Of a DNA stretch of 64,000 nucleotides, positions 22,561-33,429 are shown one piece after another. Both the position numbers and the translations under genes were made by a program. The DNA comes from Tilletia caries (Eukaryota; Basidiomycota; Exobasidiomycetes; Tilletiales; Tilletiaceae), in contig JALUTQ010000003.1 in NCBI GenBank assembly GCA_032718865.1, forward strand, positions 1,952,001 to 2,016,000, given 5' to 3'. The stretch's first letter is position 1. Every line of letters begins with the position of its first letter. The notes beneath the pieces were generated by a model, which was not told where the DNA came from, did no database searches, and saw nothing but the letters and a program-made list of their open reading frames with translations.

Positions 22561-22943
22561 AGGCTGCTCCTTGTCGACCCTCGATGTCTTCATACTCCTT
22601 GCTCCGTGCTTTGGGTTCCATCAAGACTTGTGGAGACCTGTGAAGAAGTGAAATAACAAAAAGGAGAATCAGCAGAAGGTTCGTACAGGTCCCTTCTTCC
22701 TTGTTCAACAGCTCGTTCAGCTTGTTATCACTGGCCTCCACAACAAAGCTTGAAGAAAAGTTCGCGGAACAATCGTTCACTACGGGACGCCGAGGCGGGA
22801 ACGTATCTGCGAGTAAGCTCATTCTGACGATTGATCGCGCGTAGTTCCGCGGGAGCTGAGAGTACTTTTGCTGCCACTCCCTGGACTTCTCCTTCATCCG
22901 TGCTGACATGATGGCAGAGGTGTTTGACATCTTGATCGGGCAT
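22541..22943 (-). pseudogene. Family B copy 2
   Basis: A charged open frame (MKEKSREWQQKYSQLP; ASDNKLNELLNKEE) followed by a downstream exon (VLMEPKARSKEYEDIEG). The visible donor leaves the wrong phase for the acceptor used by copy 1. Probably not functional. Confidence 0.4.
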
Positions 22944-23149
22944 GGTGAGGTGGTTGCGGACGATATGTTAGAATAGAACAGTGACCAGCAAACATAATCG
23001 CCCGTTATTCGGCTCTTTCTCCATTATTCCTCGCTTGTTGACCGCTTCGTCGATCCCGACTTCTGCCCCCATTCCGTTTCCTATCCTTTTCGCCTCACTT
23101 TTTTTCTCCCAATTGCTCACCTACAACACCCTGTCACCTTTCCCAGGTT

Positions 23150-24287
23150 AACGGGCATCGTGTTTAACCGTTTTGTTGGCGTCACCTTCCTCCTACTCCT
23201 TCTCGACACCCTTCCGCTGGCGGTAGACATCTACTTCCGTCTCTGAAGAAACGTTTGAGACCTTTATCTTTGCCCGGCCCCAGTATCGATATCAGCAGGA
23301 TGGTCGATTATGGCAGTCCCAACACCGACCGGCCCGCTGATCCCGTCAGTCTTGCACATGGAATCAATGACAGAACGTGACTCATGCTACTCATGTGTGT
23401 GTGTACGATCCAAGGTTTGCATTTTGTCAAAATGGAAAATCTTGCTGTACTGCGGGGTGAGTTGTATCTCCACTCCCGTAAGTGCACCATAGAACGTTCC
23501 TTCTGACGTATGTAGCTTCCAAGGGGAAAGTGTTGAACCCTACATACTCGGACGCATTTTCTCTCTACGTTCACCACTTCTTCTTCTTTGGCTTCTCGGT
23601 CAAGCAGAATGTTGCTCAGACGGTCGCCTCTGCAAGATCATCGATGGCTGCCCAGTTCGATATAGGTTTCGCGGTCGATATCGACTGTGAGTACCTCTAT
23701 GTATTGCGAATGAGGCAGCATTTGAGTGAGGAAGACAGACATTCCATCCGGGAGGAGAGGTACAGATTCAGTATGAGACCGTGGAGGCTATGTTCTGACC
23801 CATGTATCCCCCTGTCCACAGAACTGCTCACAGCTTTGACCGTGCTCGGGCTCACTATCCAACTGGGATAGCGGGTTACAAAGACCAAAGAGGCAATGTG
23901 GAATGTTACAGCAAGAAGTCTACATAAGCAAGCATTGGAGGAAAATGCACCAGTGGTAGCAGCAGGAAACAAAGTCAGTGGTACGGGCACTGAAGACCTC
24001 TGCCAAATCTGAATGAGAAAGACCATAGTAACATGGTGAACGACCTGGTCCCTGCTGGATTCTAATATTCGAAATCGTTATGAAACCTGCAGAGGAAGAA
24101 GAAGGATCGCAAAAAGGGTAGCGTTGGCTTCGAAAATAGCAGCAGCAGCCACTATGACAGTGTCAGCAGCGCAGCTGCCGCTTCGAACAACCCTCATCAT
24201 CGCTGGTCCTTGCTCCACGGGGATGATCTTTGCCTTCACCTCCGCAAGGACCATCGACGTGCCCAAGTGCTTGTGACTTCGCGATGA
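23150..24287 (+). pseudogene. Family C copy 2
   Basis: Same order of blocks as 19539-20678, without the ATG and with several indels. The last exon is preserved (GFENSSSSHYDSVSSAAAA, ending in VLVTSR at 24287). Confidence 0.5.
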
Positions 24288-24900
24288 TTAAGAACGTAGA
24301 ACGCAGCATTTCTTTCCATTGTGCCTTTTTTTCTTCCGTCTGTGCCGCCATAGCTCCTTCTTGTGGAATGAGGATGACGGAACGACAATCCAGAATTTGC
24401 AGTGCACCCGAATGGACAATCAATTATGTTTGCCAGGTTATAACTATCGTGCTAGCAGAACGTGCTGTGTGGCACACTGAACATGCACTGCGGCGAGCTC
24501 CCTCCTCGAATCAGACAACTTACCCATTTCTTGGACAAGGAATTGCAGATCAATACCGACTGACGCGCTCCACCTTCTTTTACTACTCTGCTCTACATAC
24601 TACAATCAGGTGACTTGCTACCCGCCTCAGATATTGCAACGTCGCGTAGGCCTCCTGCGCTGGAGCAACTGATTGTGAGTAGTGGTAACATGGAGCGAGC
24701 TAGGATCGAACAGGACAGAGGCTGCTAGAGCATGTTCACACCCAGAGTGGTATGGCTATGAAGCCGCGACAGTCTGACTCGTCCTTTCCCCTGCCTTTGC
24801 CCTCTCCTTCCTTTTCCTTAAAGTACCTTCGCCATCTTGACTGGGCTCGAGCCTGCTGTCAGAACGTCCGTACGCGCGGCTGGAGCGCTAACGGAGTCGT
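24288..24900. other. Unassigned spacer in the array
   Basis: A minus frame at 24163-24423 contains a credible stretch (AAQTEEKKAQWKEMLRST) but has no signal peptide, clear start or splice sites. Plus-strand frames look spurious. Confidence 0.35.
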
Positions 24901-25328
24901 TCCATGCTACCAGAGGAAGTCTGCAACTACAAGCGGCGGAGGAAACAGTTAATGGTGGTTCCAACGACATTTCGAGTGCAAAGCAACAGTAACAGCGCCG
25001 ACAGCGCTTTCATGCGGGACTCTTTCGATCGGATTCGCGGTCGACATTGGGATGGATCTTCTGACGAAAGGAAAGGGCCGCGGACCGACGCTGAAGAAGG
25101 TGATTGTGTCGGCAGAACGCCAACAGCAGCAGCAGCATCGTTGGTACATTCTGCAGCGCAGACTCCTTGTTCAATGCCCCTCATCATCGCCGATTCTCGC
25201 TCTGCGGCGTCCTCGTGGCCATGGACCTCGCTTTCGGCACTGCACTCAGAGACCCAGAGCCCCATCGACTTCCGTTTCGCAAGGATTACCGAACCCGAAC
25301 CTCGTGCGCTCTTATGACTACTTCATGA
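24900..25328 (+). pseudogene. Family C copy 3, 3' part only
   Basis: Only the final part is present: a Ser-rich stretch, then NAPHHRRFSLCGVLVAM and FRKDYRTRTS, ending at 25328. Upstream exons are missing. Confidence 0.45.
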
Positions 25329-25329
25329 C

Positions 25330-25560
25330 ATTGAGAAATAGAGAATACAGCTTTTCTCTTCAATCAAACTCCGCTTCCTCTCATCGTAGGGATGGTTCTT
25401 TTTGGAAAGCAAGCGCAGGAGTATTGCTCACGAAGACGGAAGGATGGAGGAGGACAGGATATAGGATTCGTGCGAGAAAGGGGCGCAGGGGAGTGGATAC
25501 AATCAGCCATCCTATAACGAGCATTGGTCAACGGCCCAGAGTCGAATAATCCTTGGACGT
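25330..25560 (-). repeat. Family A 3' flank, copy 3
   Basis: Behind A6; nearly identical to 46930-47180. Confidence 0.6.
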
Positions 25561-25770
25561 TTAAGCCTTCAGGATACATGTCTGATGTCGGAGCGAGCCT
25601 GCGACGAGGACGAGGGAGGCCAGAGGCTGAGGTCTTGGCCCCAGTGCCTCCACACCTCCAGTTTCGCGGCATCCACGTTCGCAACTCCCGCTTTTTAGCT
25701 CGAATAGCCTCTCCAGGGCAGCTATGGCTTGAGGCGTCGGCGGGATCCCGTTGACCCGGACATTGTCCAA

Positions 25771-26007
25771 GTTGAAAGGGCGTACTCGGGATGAGGCGGT
25801 ACGTGGAGGTTGGACCGGTCACGCTCGGAGGGAAAGGGTGACAGCGAGGGAGGTATCGACGAGCTCCACGATTGTATCATCCTATCCACTCTCCTTCACG
25901 CAATCAGACAGACACACACCCTTGATCCAAGAACACTGGACTGAGGTACGTCTAGAGATTGCCCGCGCACTGAGCTACCTACTGCCTACGGAGCCTGGTT
26001 ATTCAAC
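25771..26007 (+). repeat. 5' LTR of copia element
   Basis: 237 bp. Differs from the 3' LTR only at its eighth base (G against A). Confidence 0.95.
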
Positions 26008-26008
26008 T

Positions 26009-26020
26009 TGGTAGCTCCGC
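26009..26020 (+). other. Primer-binding site, probably initiator tRNA-Met
   Basis: TGGTAGCTCCGC starts two bases after the LTR. TGGTAGC is the complement of the 3' end of fungal initiator tRNA-Met (GCTACCA); the remaining bases would depend on the host tRNA. Confidence 0.55.
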
Positions 26021-26059
26021 TCTTCGTCCCCTTTACAGACTCTATCCAAACATTCAAGC

Positions 26060-28705
26060 ATGTCCGCCCAGGACCATTCGAACCCTCCCCGGTCAAGCTC
26101 GGCTGGCGCTGAGAATATCTCTCAGCGAGAGCCTACCCTTGCCGACATCTTCAACGCTGTGACCGACATTCGGGACTGGGTGACGAACGTGCAGCAAGAC
26201 CTCGCCGCCTTCAAGCAAGATCTCGACGCGCAGAAGGTCACCCTCACCGGCTTCACCACTGGCTAAGGATGAGCCCGGAGCGCCCCGGAGTGCTCCGTAC
26301 TCCCGGGCCCATACTTCGGGGCGCTCCGCTGACTTTCTGTGGTGCTCCGTGCTCCGGCTCTTTTCAGATTTACACCAGCATCTTACTCCGTACTCCGTCA
26401 CGATAAGGAGCACCAGAGAAAACTTACTCCGTGCTCCGTCAAATTATGAAGTGTCTCAGAAAGCTTACTCCGTACTCCGTAGCTACGGAGCCAGGTTAAT
26501 CCGGGGGAGCTCCGTACTCCGGGAGATGATCTCACAAATCCCAAAATACGGTATGATTTCAGAAATGTGTATGCTCGTGATCAATCTTGTAGCAGCTGTG
26601 GTTAAGAGAACAGGCTAAGAGCGCTTGAAGAGTTGTTTTGGTCGGATTTAAACTGCGAGATGAGATTTGTGGAAATAAATTTTGAAAATCCACCCCCAAA
26701 ATACCCATGTTTATAGCAAAATACCTTCCCTTTGAGAAAAATGTGGAGGCCCCGGAGCGCCCCGGACTCCGGGGGTAACTCCGTACTCCGTCACATTCCG
26801 CAGGTATTTACTCCGTACTCCGGGGAATTTCTGCAAAGCCCAGAGGTCAGCTCCGTACTCCGGGGAATTTTCTACAATGCTTCAACGTCAGCTCCGTACT
26901 CCGGCAACGGTGAGGTAACCTCTCAATTCTCACTCCGTACTCCCGGCTCCCCCGGAGTGCGGCCCCGGATAACCGGGGCGCTCCGGCAAAGCCGCTCCGG
27001 GGCTTACTCCGTGCTCATCCTTACCACTGGCGCAATCCTCCCCTACCAGGGCAGCGCGTTTCGAACCCCGCCTGGCTTTGCCGCAGCGGGTGCAGCAGCA
27101 CAAGACGTCCCTCGTGCCCCCGGCCTCGAGCACGCACTCGGTCTCAGCCCTCCAGCTGCTCCGACCCTCCAGCCCGGCCAGACCGGAGGTCCCTACGGCT
27201 TGACGCCCGTGGTTCCTGAGCAAGAGAGGCCCTTCACGCGCGGACGAGCCAGCATGGGAGTGTCAGGCTTCCTCTTGCCTCCCCAAGCGAGCCCTGCTCC
27301 CCATCGTGCTCAAGCTCCTCCGCAGACCCAGACAAGATGGGCTACTACGCCGTATCGCTCTGCCCCCCGCGACTCCGACCCGACGTTGAAAGGGGTCAAG
27401 GAAGACCTCTACGCCATCCATCAAGACTATTATCGGTCGATCAACCCTAGCTGGACGGATGACCAGGTCGATCGGGAGGCGAGCAAGAAGACGGCCGAGG
27501 ACTACCTCGCCATGAGGAGGCGTGCAATTGAAGAGACGCTTGCCGGAACCGCCACTCCTCCCAAACCCCAGCAAGGACATCAAGACACCGGTCGCACGTA
27601 CCGGCGAGTCAACTGGGACATGGTGAAGATGATCACCAAGCTGGGTGACGATAATTGGTCCGACTGGCGTTCCAGCATGTACAGTCTGCTGGGTACCGTA
27701 CCCGGGGCCATCGGTATCCTCGAAGGAACGATCCACGGACCACGATATCTTGGCCCCTCGGACTATTCCTTCCATCCGGATTACGACGAGCCCCTTGATC
27801 TCGAGCTCGGACAGGTTATACAGTCCTGTACCGAGCCACACATCAGATCTTTGTTCCTCAAGACCACCTCCGAACAGGAGCTACGCGGAAGCTTCTTCTA
27901 CAAGGACTTACGGACTTGGATGGCCCCGAACCAAGGATACGCGGCTCTCAAGCTGATCGCCAAGATGGGGCGACATCGCCAACGTGAGGACGAGTCCGCC
28001 CGACAGTTTGGTGAGCGCCTGCGTCGGTTCTACTTGGAACTTCAATCAGCAGGCGAGACGCTCGAACAAACAAAGCAGGTCGGCTTCCTCCTTTCTGGCC
28101 TTCGCTCGCGCTTCCAAACCACTCGCGACAGTGTGGTCTCTCGTCAAGCGGCGGGTGAAGCATTCACATTTGAGAAGGTGCTTCAGATTCTCGCCGAGAC
28201 AGAGGAGTCCTTCGACGCATTTGAGGACCGCCGCCGCAACGCACCGCCAACTCGATCAATCCCTCCGCTGTCTCGTCCTTCGGCTCATTTCGCAGAAGAG
28301 GGCATAGACGAAGAAGGTCTCGACTCCGACGCTGATAAGGAGGAGATCCAGGCGTTTGCTGCCCACTTTGCGAAGCAGTTCATGGCGAGGCGCAAGGCTG
28401 GATACGGTAGACCCTTTACCGGTGCCTGCTTCACATGCAAGAAGACGGGCCATCGTGCATCGGAATGCCCGAACGATGAGGAGAGACAGCCCCCAGCCCA
28501 CGCTGGTCCATCACCTCGCCCTCAGGCACTCTCCGCGCATCAAGAGAGGCCCATTCCTCCGCAAATGGCCCATACATGCGGAAAGGGAGAAGGAAGCGCG
28601 TCTGTCGCCAGCAACGTGCCTGCGATGGGCGCTTTCGAGGCTCAGATCTGGGAAGACGAGCTGGATGCTCTTCCGTCAGCTCTCAGCGTGGTCACCTCGG
28701 CATAG
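26060..28705 (+). pseudogene. gag: copia gag, interrupted by a hAT-type miniature element
   Basis: Coding starts at ATG 26060, is cut at 26263 by the 760-bp insertion, and resumes at 27032 in the same frame because insertion plus duplication add 768 bases. The insertion places a stop directly after its left end. The remainder encodes a Pro/Gln-rich N-terminus, a UBN2-like capsid region (WSDWRSSMYSLL; SARQFGERLRRFYLELQSAG) and a zinc knuckle (CFTCKKTGHRASEC, about 28427). The frame ends in TAG at 28703-28705. Gag would package element RNA; this copy cannot make full-length Gag unless the insertion is spliced or excised. Confidence 0.85.
26264..27023 (+). mobile_element. Non-autonomous hAT-type element (MITE), 760 bp
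   Basis: Ends are a perfect 11-bp inverted repeat, TAAGGATGAGC (26264-26274) and its complement (27013-27023), close to the Ac-type terminus. The 8-bp duplication CCACTGGC stands at 26256-26263 and 27024-27031. Both subterminal regions are packed with CTCCGTACTCCG and CTCCGTGCTCCG motifs, as expected for hAT transposase binding arrays. No transposase is encoded. Orientation is arbitrary. Confidence 0.9.
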
Positions 28706-31700
28706 GATCTCGTGGCGGTACAGGACGTCCCTGTTCCGCCACCACCGCCTCTTCCAGGTGACAAGTGGCCAATCACTTGGATCCTCGACTCCGGCGCTAC
28801 GCACCATTTCATCAACGACGTGAACCTCCTCGAACATGGCAGCGTCACGGGGGATAACAAAATGATCCGCATCGCTGACGGGAAGCGAATCCCAGCAACC
28901 CATCGAGGATCCCTCACGTTGCAAATCAAAGCCGATCCACCCTTGACCATCACAATGCACAACATATATGTTGTACCAGCTTTCCCTCATAACCTTCTCT
29001 CAGTTCAACGGCTCAATCAAGCCGGCATCGATGTGAACTTCCCCCACAGCGATGCAAAGGTGCTGCTGGTGACCGATGGACACCACCACACCCTCACGCG
29101 CGACGCACATAGCGGTGCCACCGTGGTGCTGTCGCGTATATTCGGGTCAGATCACGCTAACGGAGCGGTAGTAGCGGTATACGAGTCTGACCTAAGGTGC
29201 TCTGCACCACCTCCGCATCGGCCGATCCGCATGCCGGGGTGCTCTGCATCACATCCTGCCCTATCCCCCTGTTCTACCTCAAGGTATACGCTCCACAGGG
29301 GAGGGGCACATTGCTCAGGTACGTCCTCCCAGACTGTACCGACTGCTTTGATAGGAACAAAAGATGACTCCTCTTGTCCCTGTTCCGCACAAGACTTTGC
29401 TGCCGCAGAAGCAGAGCAAGGAGCACGGAAGATGTCATTGGGCGATGGAGGAGAGGGGGAAAAGGGGCCAGAAGGGAATGCGGAATCGGATGTTTACCGG
29501 GCGTTGTCGCAGGAACGGATGGTCATACGCTGGCATCAGCGGTTCGCCCACATGAGCTTTGGCTCCATTGCGAGACTCATTGGACTCGGCGTCGACGGAC
29601 TGCGGCACCTCAACAAGAGTGCAGCTCTCCGCCTCGTGGATCGGGAGGATCGCTGTGACGCGTGCGCAATCTCGAACCTCAAGGAGGCGTCTTTCAAACA
29701 CTCTGCCTCTCGAGCCGATGCCGCCGGCGACCTTGCCCACTGCGATTTGTCTGGACCGTACACAGGGAACAGCGAATACTCACACTGCCTCAGTACCCTG
29801 GACGATCATTCACGAAAAGGGTGGACGTTTCCAATCGTCGACAAATCGAGCGCGACAGTGACAAAGGTCCTCCAACGATGGGCTCGCCAGGTGGAGACCT
29901 ACACCGGCAAGAAGATCAAGACCATCCATACCGACAATGGCACGGAGTTTGATAACGCGGCGATGGACAGCTGGGCTGCGGACGAGGGGCTGAGCTGGAG
30001 ATGGACCGTGCCGGGCTCGAGCGAGCAAAATGGACGAGTGGAACGCTTCCAAGGAATCATACAGGAACGAGGACGCGCGATGCTAACTGCGGCTCGCCTT
30101 CCGATTGGCTTCTGGCCTTTTGCTTGGCGATACGCAGCGTACCTGGTCAATCGGACACCGCATCGGAGCCTAGAGTATCGAATCCCCCAAGAGCTGTGGT
30201 CTCATCACCCCGTCGATCTCTCCATGCTTCGGACCTTCGGATGCTTGTGCTGGACCATGCAAGATGCCCGACACCGCCCTGACGGGAAGCTATCGGCCCG
30301 CGGCGTTCGCGGTACCTTCCTTGGCCTGTCCGAAAACCGGAAAGGATGGCTGGTCTACGTCCCCTCCGACACCACCAACCCGCTCCGCTACAGCCGATCA
30401 GTCTTGTTCGATGAGACACGCACGTACGACGAGGGAAGGTCATTGGAGGTACTACAACGACACGAGTCTCGGGTTGATGACCATGTGGAAATGGTGCTCC
30501 CGTACCCACGACGTCGCCGACGCCGAGTCGGGGAGGGGGAGAAATCACTCGATGTTCCTTCCGACTTGCGCGACGACGACGATCTGGGCGGCATCACGAA
30601 GGACGGTGAGATCACCATCTCTACCCTTCCAGTACCAAACACAACAACGATGGACCCATCGGAACCTCAGGAGAAGCGGCAAGAGGACGTGGCAGAACAG
30701 GAGGGGGCGTATGACGATGTAGCAGAGCAGGAGGGGGTACACAAGGAGAATGAGGCAACTACGAAGCTGCCTGAGGATGCGGTGATGCAGGAGGGGGTGT
30801 TAGGAGAGAAGGAGGTTGCTGTGGAGCTGCTGGAAAGCGAGAGGGTTCAGAAAGAGGTTCTGGGGGAGAATGTGGTGTCTGGGAGAGAGGAAGGAGGCTC
30901 GGTGAGGGCAAATGAGAAGGGGGGCAGGAAACAGAGAGGGAAGGAGAAGGGAGCAAAGCCGATGCGCCAGAGCCCGAGGCTGCACGACGTACAGGCACTG
31001 GGCGCATCCCTACAGCTGCAGAAGATCGACAACGAATGGTCCAAGATCGAGCTGGTCGGGATCACGGAGTGCTCGGAGGTGGAAGGGATGGCATTGCTGG
31101 CCAGTCAGGGACATGAGGCACGGACACTCGACGGGCAGCTTCTCGAGCCAACCACCTTCGCCCAAGCACTGTCGCGCGAGGATAGGGACGAGTGGAAGGC
31201 GTCCATGGACGACGAATACAGATCGCTGATCGAGATGGGCACCTGGGAACTGTGCCACCCACCCCCCGGTCGGAAACTCATCGGCTGCCGATGGGTCTAC
31301 AAAGTCAAGACTGACCCAGAGGGACGGGCAATCCGGAAGAAGTCTCGGCTTGTGGCGCAAGGGTTTACGCAGGTAGAGGGGATCGATTACGACGAGACTT
31401 TCGCTCCAGTGGCTAGACTCAGCGCCTTACGAATGATGGTCACCTTGGCCATCCAGCTCAACCTCCGGCTCCACGGGATGGACGTCAAGACGGCCTACCT
31501 CAACGGGGAACTCGACGTCGACATCTACATGCGACAACCTCAAGGATACGACGACGGTTCCGGAAGAGTGTGCCGTCTCATTCGAACACTCTATGGCCTC
31601 AAGCAGTCCGGACGGTATTGGTACCACAAACTGCGCGACAAGCTCCTGGAGGCCAACTACACCCAGTTGAAGAGTGAGCCATGCCTCTTCCACAAGACAA

Positions 31701-32773
31701 CACCTCAAGGGCCGGTCATCATCCTAATATACGTCGACGATGTGGCGATCGCGGCACCGACAGAAGAGATGGTCTCCGAAATCAAAGCGCAGTTCACGTC
31801 TTGGTTCAAGATGACGGATAACGGCCTATTGACCTCGATGCTTGGAATCCGGATCAACAGGTCAAAATGCGGACGAGTCGCGACAATGAGCCAATCGGGC
31901 TATGTCGACCAGATTCTGCAGCGATATGGGATGACCGACAGCAGCCCCTCCAATACGCCGATGGCCGATGCTTCAAAACATCTCCGTCCCAGGGAAGGAT
32001 CAACAGCCACGACACAAGAGAGGCACTATTACGCAGGCCTCATCGGCTGTCTGCTGTGGCTCGCCCAAGGGACGAGGATGGATATCGCGTTTCAGGTTGG
32101 GAAGCTTGCACGTTTCATGGCAAACCCCTCGGAGGAACACGTCGCGGCGGCAAAGAGGGTGCTTCGATACCTTGCCGGGACACGAGAGTTGGGGCTCCGG
32201 TTCCGACACAGTGAGCTCGCTCAGCTGGTTGGTTATTCGGACTCTGATCACGGTGCCGATCCTACCACGAGACGCAGCGTCACAGGATACGTCTTCCACC
32301 TATACGGGAATCCCGTCACTTGGAGGTCAAGGCTCCAGGACACTGTCGCAATCTCGTCAACCGAAGCGGAGTACGTTGCGCTCTCGGAAGCCACGCGGGA
32401 GGCTATCTGGGCGGTCCAGTTGCTGCAGGAACTGCGATTACGAAAAGAGGGAGCGGTGGATTTGTACACCGACAACACGGGGGCGGAAGCACTTGCGCGG
32501 AACCCACAATTCCACCAACGCACGAAACACATTGGCATTCACCATCACCTTGTCCGCGACAGCAACAATGAAGGGGCTATCAAGGTACAACGAGTTCACA
32601 CCAACGATAACCCAGCCGACCTCTTGACGAAGACGGTCACCTTTGCACGGCTCACGTCAGGGCGGGAACAGTTGGGGTTGGGGTCCACAGCGTTGGTAGC
32701 CGAGTTCGATTGTTTTTGGGCAGCGCTCACCACGAGCACGGGAGGGGGAGTTGAAAAGGCGTACTCGGGATGA
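28706..32773 (+). CDS. pol: copia pol polyprotein
   Basis: Open for about 1,350 codons in the same frame as gag, directly after the gag TAG. Domains in order: protease (WILDSGATHHF, about 28780); integrase with a zinc-binding HHCC set (WHQRFAH, then DRCDAC) and catalytic Asp (DLSGPY), Asp (HTDNGTEF) and Glu (NGRVERF); an acidic low-complexity linker at about 30540-30980 ending in RQSPRL; reverse transcriptase (LKQSGRYWY; YVDDVAIAAP at about 31730); RNase H (YSDSDHGAD; SSTEAEYVAL; KHIGIHHHL). All catalytic residues are present, so the enzymes could be active and might mobilise gag-defective copies in trans. There is no ATG at the start: expression needs readthrough of TAG, or that TAG is a mutation. 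Confidence 0.92.
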   Translation, partial: DLVAVQDVPVPPPPPLPGDKWPITWILDSGATHHFINDVNLLEHGSVTGDNKMIRIADGKRIPATHRGSLTLQIKADPPLTITMHNIYVVPAFPHNLLSVQRLNQAGIDVNFPHSDAKVLLVTDGHHHTLTRDAHSGATVVLSRIFGSDHANGAVVAVYESDLRCSAPPPHRPIRMPGCSASHPALSPCSTSRYTLHRGGAHCSGTSSQTVPTALIGTKDDSSCPCSAQDFAAAEAEQGARKMSLGDGGEGEKGPEGNAESDVYRALSQERMVIRWHQRFAHMSFGSIARLIGLGVDGLRHLNKSAALRLVDREDRCDACAISNLKEASFKHSASRADAAGDLAHCDLSGPYTGNSEYSHCLSTLDDHSRKGWTFPIVDKSSATVTKVLQRWARQVETYTGKKIKTIHTDNGTEFDNAAMDSWAADEGLSWRWTVPGSSEQNGRVERFQGIIQERGRAMLTAARLPIGFWPFAWRYAAYLVNRTPHRSLEYRIPQELWSHHPVDLSMLRTFGCLCWTMQDARHRPDGKLSARGVRGTFLGLSENRKGWLVYVPSDTTNPLRYSRSVLFDETRTYDEGRSLEVLQRHESRVDDHVEMVLPYPRRRRRRVGEGEKSLDVPSDLRDDDDLGGITKDGEITISTLPVPNTTTMDPSEPQEKRQEDVAEQEGAYDDVAEQEGVHKENEATTKLPEDAVMQEGVLGEKEVAVELLESERVQKEVLGENVVSGREEGGSVRANEKGGRKQRGKEKGAKPMRQSPRLHDVQALGASLQLQKIDNEWSKIELVGITECSEVEGMALLASQGHEARTLDGQLLEPTTFAQALSREDRDEWKASMDDEYRSLIEMGTWELCHPPPGRKLIGCRWVYKVKTDPEGRAIRKKSRLVAQGFTQVEGIDYDETFAPVARLSALRMMVTLAIQLNLRLHGMDVKTAYLNGELDVDIYMRQPQGYDDGSGRVCRLIRTLYGLKQSGRYWYHKLRDKLLEANYTQLKSEPCLFHKTTPQGPVIILIYVDDVAIAAPTEEMVSEIKAQFTSWFKMTDNGLLTSMLGIRINRSKCGRVATMSQSGYVDQILQRYGMTDSSPSNTPMADASKHLRPREGSTATTQERHYYAGLIGCLLWLAQGTRMDIAFQVGKLARFMANPSEEHVAAAKRVLRYLAGTRELGLRFRHSELAQLVGYSDSDHGADPTTRRSVTGYVFHLYGNPVTWRSRLQDTVAISSTEAEYVALSEATREAIWAVQLLQELRLRKEGAVDLYTDNTGAEALARNPQFHQRTKHIGIHHHLVRDSNNEGAIKVQRVHTNDNPADLLTKTVTFARLTSGREQLGLGSTALVAEFDCFWAALTTSTGGGVEKAYSG
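32735..32749 (+). other. Polypurine tract
   Basis: A purine-rich GGGAGGGGGAG run lies directly before the 3' LTR, the expected plus-strand primer. Confidence 0.7.
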
Positions 32774-32986
32774 GGCGGTACGTGGAGGTTGGACCGGTCA
32801 CGCTCGGAGGGAAAGGGTGACAGCGAGGGAGGTATCGACGAGCTCCACGATTGTATCATCCTATCCACTCTCCTTCACGCAATCAGACAGACACACACCC
32901 TTGATCCAAGAACACTGGACTGAGGTACGTCTAGAGATTGCCCGCGCACTGAGCTACCTACTGCCTACGGAGCCTGGTTATTCAAC
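32750..32986 (+). repeat. 3' LTR of copia element
   Basis: 237 bp. The pol stop codon lies 22 bases inside it. Confidence 0.95.
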
Positions 32987-33429
32987 TGTCCAAGCTCTTC
33001 TGGACGATTCCGAGTTGAATCTGCTTCTCATCTGTGTGTGCAATTTTGGTGTCAGAAATGCAGTGAGCAAGACTACGACAATCATCAGCGTATCGTTCCT
33101 AATATTGGAAGCTCACACCACGCGCTCAACAACTCGATTTCTTCGGCAGTCATTCGCTCTAAACAAAAAGCGGTGTAAGCTTGCTACTGCGTATCTCTGT
33201 ATCAAGCTACTTACTGATGAAACCTTCTGCGGGATGATGCTCGACATCGTAAGAGCTGGCGAACGCTGGCGCGGGGGCAGCCGCAACCATTGTCACGGCC
33301 ATCGAGCAGAAGAGGACGGCCGAAAGGAGGAAGGTGAGATGGGAGGAGCGATGGATCTGCATCGTGTCAATGTGTTGATGGATGGAGAGGTGGGTGGGCG
33401 AGGCCGTTGTCTAAGTGTTTTGAAGGTAG

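Larger units (their letters stand above)
25771..32986 (+). mobile_element. Complete Ty1/copia retrotransposon, 7216 bp
   Basis: Two 237-bp LTRs (25771-26007 and 32750-32986) begin GTTGAA and end TTCAAC, differ at one position only, and are flanked by the direct repeat TGTCCAA (25764-25770 and 32987-32993; part of the 7 bases may be chance identity). A primer-binding site follows the 5' LTR and a purine tract precedes the 3' LTR. The internal order is gag, protease, integrase, reverse transcriptase, RNase H, which defines the copia superfamily. The single LTR difference implies a recent insertion. The target was exon 3 of a family A gene. Confidence 0.95.
25561..33362 (-). pseudogene. Family A copy A6, split by the copia element
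   Basis: Exon 1 is 33362-33215 and exon 2 is 33158-33117. Exon 3 starts at about 33030, is broken at base 32987 by the retrotransposon and resumes at 25770. Joining the flanks across one copy of the target duplication reads on in the family frame (LGIVQKSL, then VNGIPPTPQ). Further on, two bases are missing in an A-run near 25700 relative to A8, shifting the end away from the HWG..LSLWPPSSS motif. Exon 1 (148 bases) and the VKR junction are intact. The usual promoter is absent: the region upstream is a truncated second copy, A7. This gene is therefore triply damaged. Confidence 0.75.
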
